Of a DNA stretch of 64,000 bases, positions 63,301 through 64,000 are shown piece after piece (the first letter of the stretch is position 1; every line of letters begins with the position of its first letter). This DNA comes from Blepharisma stoltei (lineage: Eukaryota > Ciliophora > Heterotrichea > Heterotrichida > Blepharismidae): positions 558,001 through 622,000 of the forward strand of contig CAJZBQ010000013.1 of assembly GCA_914767885.1 (NCBI GenBank). Direction: 5' to 3'. Below the pieces are notes generated by a model. The model had not been told where the DNA came from. It worked only from the letters and a program-made list of their open reading frames with translations, and made no database searches. A program made the position numbers and the translations under genes.

Positions 63301-63782
63301 TGCATTTCTAAGCATACTCGTGATAAAAAACTTCCATCTTTTATTTCAAAGTCTTTAATGGAATGCTGGCTGGTGATTTTTCTTGTTTCAGTCAATGTTA
63401 AAAATTGATTTATGATGGCTTCAATTTGCGAGCTTAGTTGGAAATTGCCTGAGATTTCAACTTTTCTATCAGCGCTGGCCTGGAATCCTCTTCTATATCC
63501 TAATGCAGGGCTATATCCATAATCTTCTATTGACACTATGTTCTTCACCACTATGCTTGCCTTCAAAGAATTCTCAATAATTCCTTTAATTTCGTCTTTA
63601 ACATTTCATGATGGCTCTGTGACTGTAACTTTTCTTGCACATAAAGATAACAGATGATAAATAAACCTCTTCCACAAGAATTCATCTTGTAAATCTTCAC
63701 TTTTAGTTTTATTTAACGATTTGGCATGATCAATCATAAAATATGCTTGTCTCTTTTCCTTTTCAATAATATAGCTGAGCAT
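60378..63782 (-). CDS. uncharacterised protein interrupted by T16 (with R13 inside)
   Basis: ATG 63782 (MLSYIIEKEKRQAYFMIDHA) to TAA 60378-60380. Removing T16 with one TCA (1335 bp) gives 689 residues: VPANLSE-LAPTERFRKKELNKK, in frame to the stop. Several TGAs are Trp. The first 270 residues look globular (QLSSQIEAIINQFLTLTETR, PLTLFIYYDPREEKS, LSTFKFLGNNLLVEYNNQS); the rest is Ser/Lys/Asn-rich with helical stretches (KYIQHLVLPLKEAYL). No family recognised. The frame is open upstream of the ATG for 17 codons to T17, so a start beyond T17 cannot be excluded. Confidence 0.72.
60589..61920. mobile_element. T16: TIR element (family B) flanked by TCA, holding R13
   Basis: Flanked by TCA (60586-60588, 61921-61923). 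Left end CTCCCCTGATAATTGAAACAAAATATCAGTAAAATTTACATTTTTGG matches T12 base by base apart from a few changes (written here only as landmarks: ATATCAGTAAAATTTACATT). The inner password TTTAATTGGAATAAAA follows R13. Right end TTTAAAAGGGCAAGAGAG is worn. The rest (about 61165-61920) is AT-rich filler with no gene. Removal restores the host frame. Confidence 0.85.
60634..61164 (-). mobile_element. R13: retroposon-like insertion nested in T16
   Basis: Direct repeat TACATTTTT at 60625-60633 and 61156-61164; 531 bp. On the minus strand it ends CCGCCATTTTATGCATATAC, the R tail. It splits the spacer of T16's doubled end, so T16 is older. Confidence 0.85.
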
Positions 63783-63837
63783 CCTTATGGATTGCTCGAG
63801 ACTTCAAGTTCTACTGCCAAATGGAAAGCTTTACTAA

Positions 63838-64000
63838 CTCCCCCCCCCCCCTCCGTGAGCGAACAAAAAAATTTTGTTCACTCACGGAGGGGGGTTAATT
63901 TTTTTTTTTTAAATAAAATTTATATATAAATTTTATAAAAAATTTTTTTTTCGAAATTTAAAAAAATCCTAATTTGCAAAAATTGGGAAGCAAATATTAA
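63838..64000. mobile_element. T17: TIR element (family A), runs off the window
   Basis: TAA at 63835-63837, then the terminal palindrome (C run, CCGTGAGCGAAC, AAAAAAATTTT, inverted password, GGGGGGTTAATTT) and the first part of the core as in T3 and T9. The right end is beyond base 64000. Confidence 0.92.

Noticed and set aside
1-64000. tRNA or rRNA genes, telomeric repeats
   Set aside because: I scanned for B-box-like GTTCGANTCC contexts, rRNA stretches and CCCTAA-type repeats by eye and saw none that fold convincingly; a tRNAscan run would be decisive.

Overview
The window reads as germline (micronuclear) DNA of a heterotrich ciliate, most likely Blepharisma. Three observations support this. 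(1) TGA is read as tryptophan throughout: at least 20 genes stay open only if TGA = Trp, with TAA and TAG as stops (example: the kelch gene at 7633-8772 passes a TGA at 8443-8445 in mid-repeat). (2) Three introns are exactly 15 nt, GT...AG (12451-12465, 13169-13183, 41641-41655), with a fourth probable one at 45910-45924; such tiny introns are a heterotrich trait. (3) Conserved eukaryotic genes are interrupted by extra DNA whose exact removal between short direct repeats restores the protein, as expected for internal eliminated sequences (IESs). The species name is inference.

The insertions are of two main kinds. T elements (17 copies, T1-T17) are MITE-like: AT-rich, about 60-1300 bp, with C-rich inverted ends (CTCCCCCC...GGGGGGAG). 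All but T15 (flanked by TA) sit between 3-bp direct repeats TTA, TAA or TCA. They fall into at least six families that share the same end layout but differ in a 12-15 bp 'password' next to the C run. R elements (R1-R13, plus R14 of another kind) are GC-richer retroposon-like insertions of about 260-760 bp (R9, which holds nested copies, is 1.57 kb) with 9-17 bp target-site duplications; most carry a tail related to CGCCATTTTAATNTAT. They nest in each other: R10 in T15 in R9 within the eS19 gene, T4 in R2 within a hydrolase gene, R13 in T16.

Layout. 1-5502: PI-PLC-X protein (cut by the window edge), a tail-anchored repeat protein, an NRF-6-type acyltransferase. 5503-7600: unexplained purine-rich DNA and T2. 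7633-14299: kelch protein, two structural-type proteins, PX-START protein, PP2C phosphatase. 14560-21463: RING/IBR-like protein, CDPK, alpha/beta hydrolase, Nudix hydrolase. 21496-32846: katanin p80, two small genes, and a 1670-residue HU/EF-hand protein broken by five insertions. 32970-41489: kelch/B-box, coiled-coil, RMI1-like, UNC119-like, NECAP-like, a PEX14-N/LRR fusion, and a W/Y-rich protein. 41543-50617: a gene with two different T families, ENY2/Sus1, membrane proteins, DHHC palmitoyltransferase, PLAC8, ribosomal eS19. 50829-63782: tail-anchored, PH-domain, Tctex1, TPR and uncharacterised proteins. T17 runs off the right edge.

The genes are ordinary single-copy housekeeping, signalling and ciliary/cytoskeletal genes on both strands, densely packed and with no operon logic. 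Seventeen of them carry germline-only insertions, and for fifteen the spliced length is an exact multiple of three once the insertions are removed; the exceptions are the acyltransferase gene (T1) and a kelch gene with a homopolymer frameshift. The main interest is the insertion system: a TNA-flanked, password-bearing MITE superfamily and retroposons whose boundaries often contain no TA.
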